DNA of 6,395 nt. Origin: Pseudomonadota bacterium (lineage in GTDB: Bacteria; Pseudomonadota; Alphaproteobacteria; Rhizobiales; Hyphomicrobiaceae). Location: assembly GCA_023405815.1 (NCBI GenBank), contig JAEXXM010000008.1, positions 1-6,395 on the forward strand. The letters are read 5' to 3'. Of the stretch, positions 5,476 through 6,395 are shown piece after piece; position 1 is the stretch's first letter, and each line of letters opens with the position of its first letter. The translations under genes and the position numbers were made by a program. The notes under the pieces are model-generated. The model was not told the DNA's origin. It made no database searches and saw only the letters and a list, made by a program, of their open reading frames with translations.

Positions 5476-6395
5476 ATGACCTCTTCGCAAAAGGCATCCC
5501 TGGCCCAGGGTGCAACTGCATATGCCCGGCGTCCCGGCATCCCCGGGCTCCTCGTGGCGTTGCTCTTTGTTGTGGCAGCCCTGCTGCCATTGCTCGCCGC
5601 GCTCGTGACGGGCACCGAGCCCGCAGGTATTGCCTCCGAGTTTGCGACGGCCTTCGGGCTCACGGCCGCGGCGTTGCTGTTTCTGCAGTTTCTGAGCTCC
5701 GGGCGTTACGAAAGCATCTCCGGGCGCATCGGCATCGACCGCACGATGGGATTTCACCGCATTGCCGCCTACGTGCTGCTCGCCTTCGCGCTTCTCCATC
5801 CGTTGAGCTATCTGGCCGGCACACTGCTCACGGACCCAGTTGCCGCCTGGCATCGCTTGAGCGGCATGCTCGGAGGTCCGCGCCTGCGCAGCGGTGTTGT
5901 CGCGCTCGCAGTCATCATCGTCATCGTGGCCCTCGCTACTTTGCGCACGCTTCCCTTCATGCGTTATGAGTATTGGCGTGCTGCTCACGGTCCGCTGGCG
6001 ATCCTGGCGGCAGGCCTCGTTCTCCATCACACGATGAGCGTCGGAGCCTACAGCGCGGAGGGGCCGGTACGCCTTGTGTGGGGGCTGCTCGCTTCTGTGG
6101 CGGCCGGTGCGATCGCCTTGGTCTATGTCGTACGGCCCTGCCGCATGTGGCGTGAGGATTGGCGGGTCGAGAATGTGCAGCGGCTAGGCGACCGGCTCGT
6201 TGAGATGGTTCTGCGCGGCCCGGCGACGACAAAATTGCGGTTCCGCCCGGGACAATTCATCTGGATGACGCTGGCGCCCAACCGGCCACCGTTTCACGAT
6301 CATCCGTTCTCCATCGCATCTGCTCCGGCCGCGCTACCCCGCTTGCGTCTCGTAATCGGCGAGGTTGGGGACTGCACGCGTGCCTTTGCAGAGGT
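5476..6395 (+). CDS. Ferric-reductase-like transmembrane oxidoreductase, partial
   Basis: A long open frame leaves the window, with 306 complete codons seen and no stop. The N-terminal half is a ferric-reductase-like membrane domain with hydrophobic segments at about 22-46, 57-74, 95-117, 139-157, 172-190 and 198-219. Bis-heme histidine pairs typical of the FRE/NOX group are visible: His94 and His108 (13 residues between), and His171 with His184 or His185. From about 229 an FNR-type FAD domain begins: RFRPGQFIWMTL (255-266) and HDHPFSIASAP (274-284), the latter being the flavin-binding 'R/H-P-(F/Y)-S-(I/L)' element. The NAD(P)H-binding domain should follow outside the window. By family knowledge it moves electrons from NAD(P)H through FAD and two hemes across the membrane to ferric iron, oxygen or another acceptor, and the real substrate cannot be told. 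The ATG at 5476 has GGAAG five bases upstream, but an upstream start in the same frame is possible. Confidence 0.87.
   Translation, partial: MTSSQKASLAQGATAYARRPGIPGLLVALLFVVAALLPLLAALVTGTEPAGIASEFATAFGLTAAALLFLQFLSSGRYESISGRIGIDRTMGFHRIAAYVLLAFALLHPLSYLAGTLLTDPVAAWHRLSGMLGGPRLRSGVVALAVIIVIVALATLRTLPFMRYEYWRAAHGPLAILAAGLVLHHTMSVGAYSAEGPVRLVWGLLASVAAGAIALVYVVRPCRMWREDWRVENVQRLGDRLVEMVLRGPATTKLRFRPGQFIWMTLAPNRPPFHDHPFSIASAPAALPRLRLVIGEVGDCTRAFAE

Noticed and set aside
5178..5969. Plus-strand open frame of 263 codons
   Set aside because: It is rich in Arg, Ala, His and Cys and is out of frame with the ferric-reductase-like gene, which shows clear heme and FAD motifs over the same bases.
4849..6030. 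Long minus-strand open frame of 393 codons
   Set aside because: Its translation is rich in Gln, His, Arg and Asp, as expected for the antisense of hydrophobic membrane genes. It has no domain and covers two well-supported plus-strand genes.

Overview
The window is ordinary high-GC bacterial DNA, most likely from a member of the Pseudomonadota (Proteobacteria). A Rhizobiales-like alphaproteobacterium would fit, but this is inferred from gene content only. It centres on periplasmic and membrane electron transfer. I see no tRNA, rRNA, CRISPR array, transposase or other mobile element.

Layout, left to right. (1) Positions 1-274, minus strand: N-terminal part of a small secreted protein resembling the DUF2380/DUF3280 type, cut by the window edge. 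(2) 275-646: no gene seen. (3) 647-1126, plus: a secreted single-domain cupin. (4) 1127-1409: non-coding, with a perfect 14-bp palindrome and a short inverted repeat. (5) 1410-3420, plus: a compact operon of a monoheme cytochrome c (FccA-like), a Tat-exported FAD protein of the flavocytochrome c sulfide dehydrogenase family (FccB-like), and a small exported protein whose frame is broken in three places. (6) 3421-3547: a convergent gap with a strong hairpin. (7) 3445/3548-4248, minus: a VIT1/CCC1-family iron/manganese transporter whose last few codons are frameshifted. (8) 4249-4449: a divergent intergenic region. (9) 4450-5178, plus: a four-helix cytochrome b561/HyaC-like membrane cytochrome b. 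(10) 5179-5475: a gap, or an N-terminal extension of the next gene. (11) 5476-6395, plus: a ferric-reductase-like transmembrane protein with the start of an FNR-type FAD domain, cut by the right edge.

How the genes may work together (inference). FccAB oxidises sulfide in the periplasm and passes electrons through heme c to the respiratory chain. The membrane cytochrome b and the heme/FAD oxidoreductase could move electrons across the membrane. The VIT transporter and the ferric-reductase-like protein also suggest metal handling. None of these links is proven by the sequence.

The most notable observation is a cluster of four apparent single-base deletions between about 3104 and 3567, in two convergent neighbouring genes. 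At least two are in or beside short homopolymers. This looks more like local consensus error, or recent decay of both genes, than new biology. I do not find convincing evidence of a previously undescribed system.
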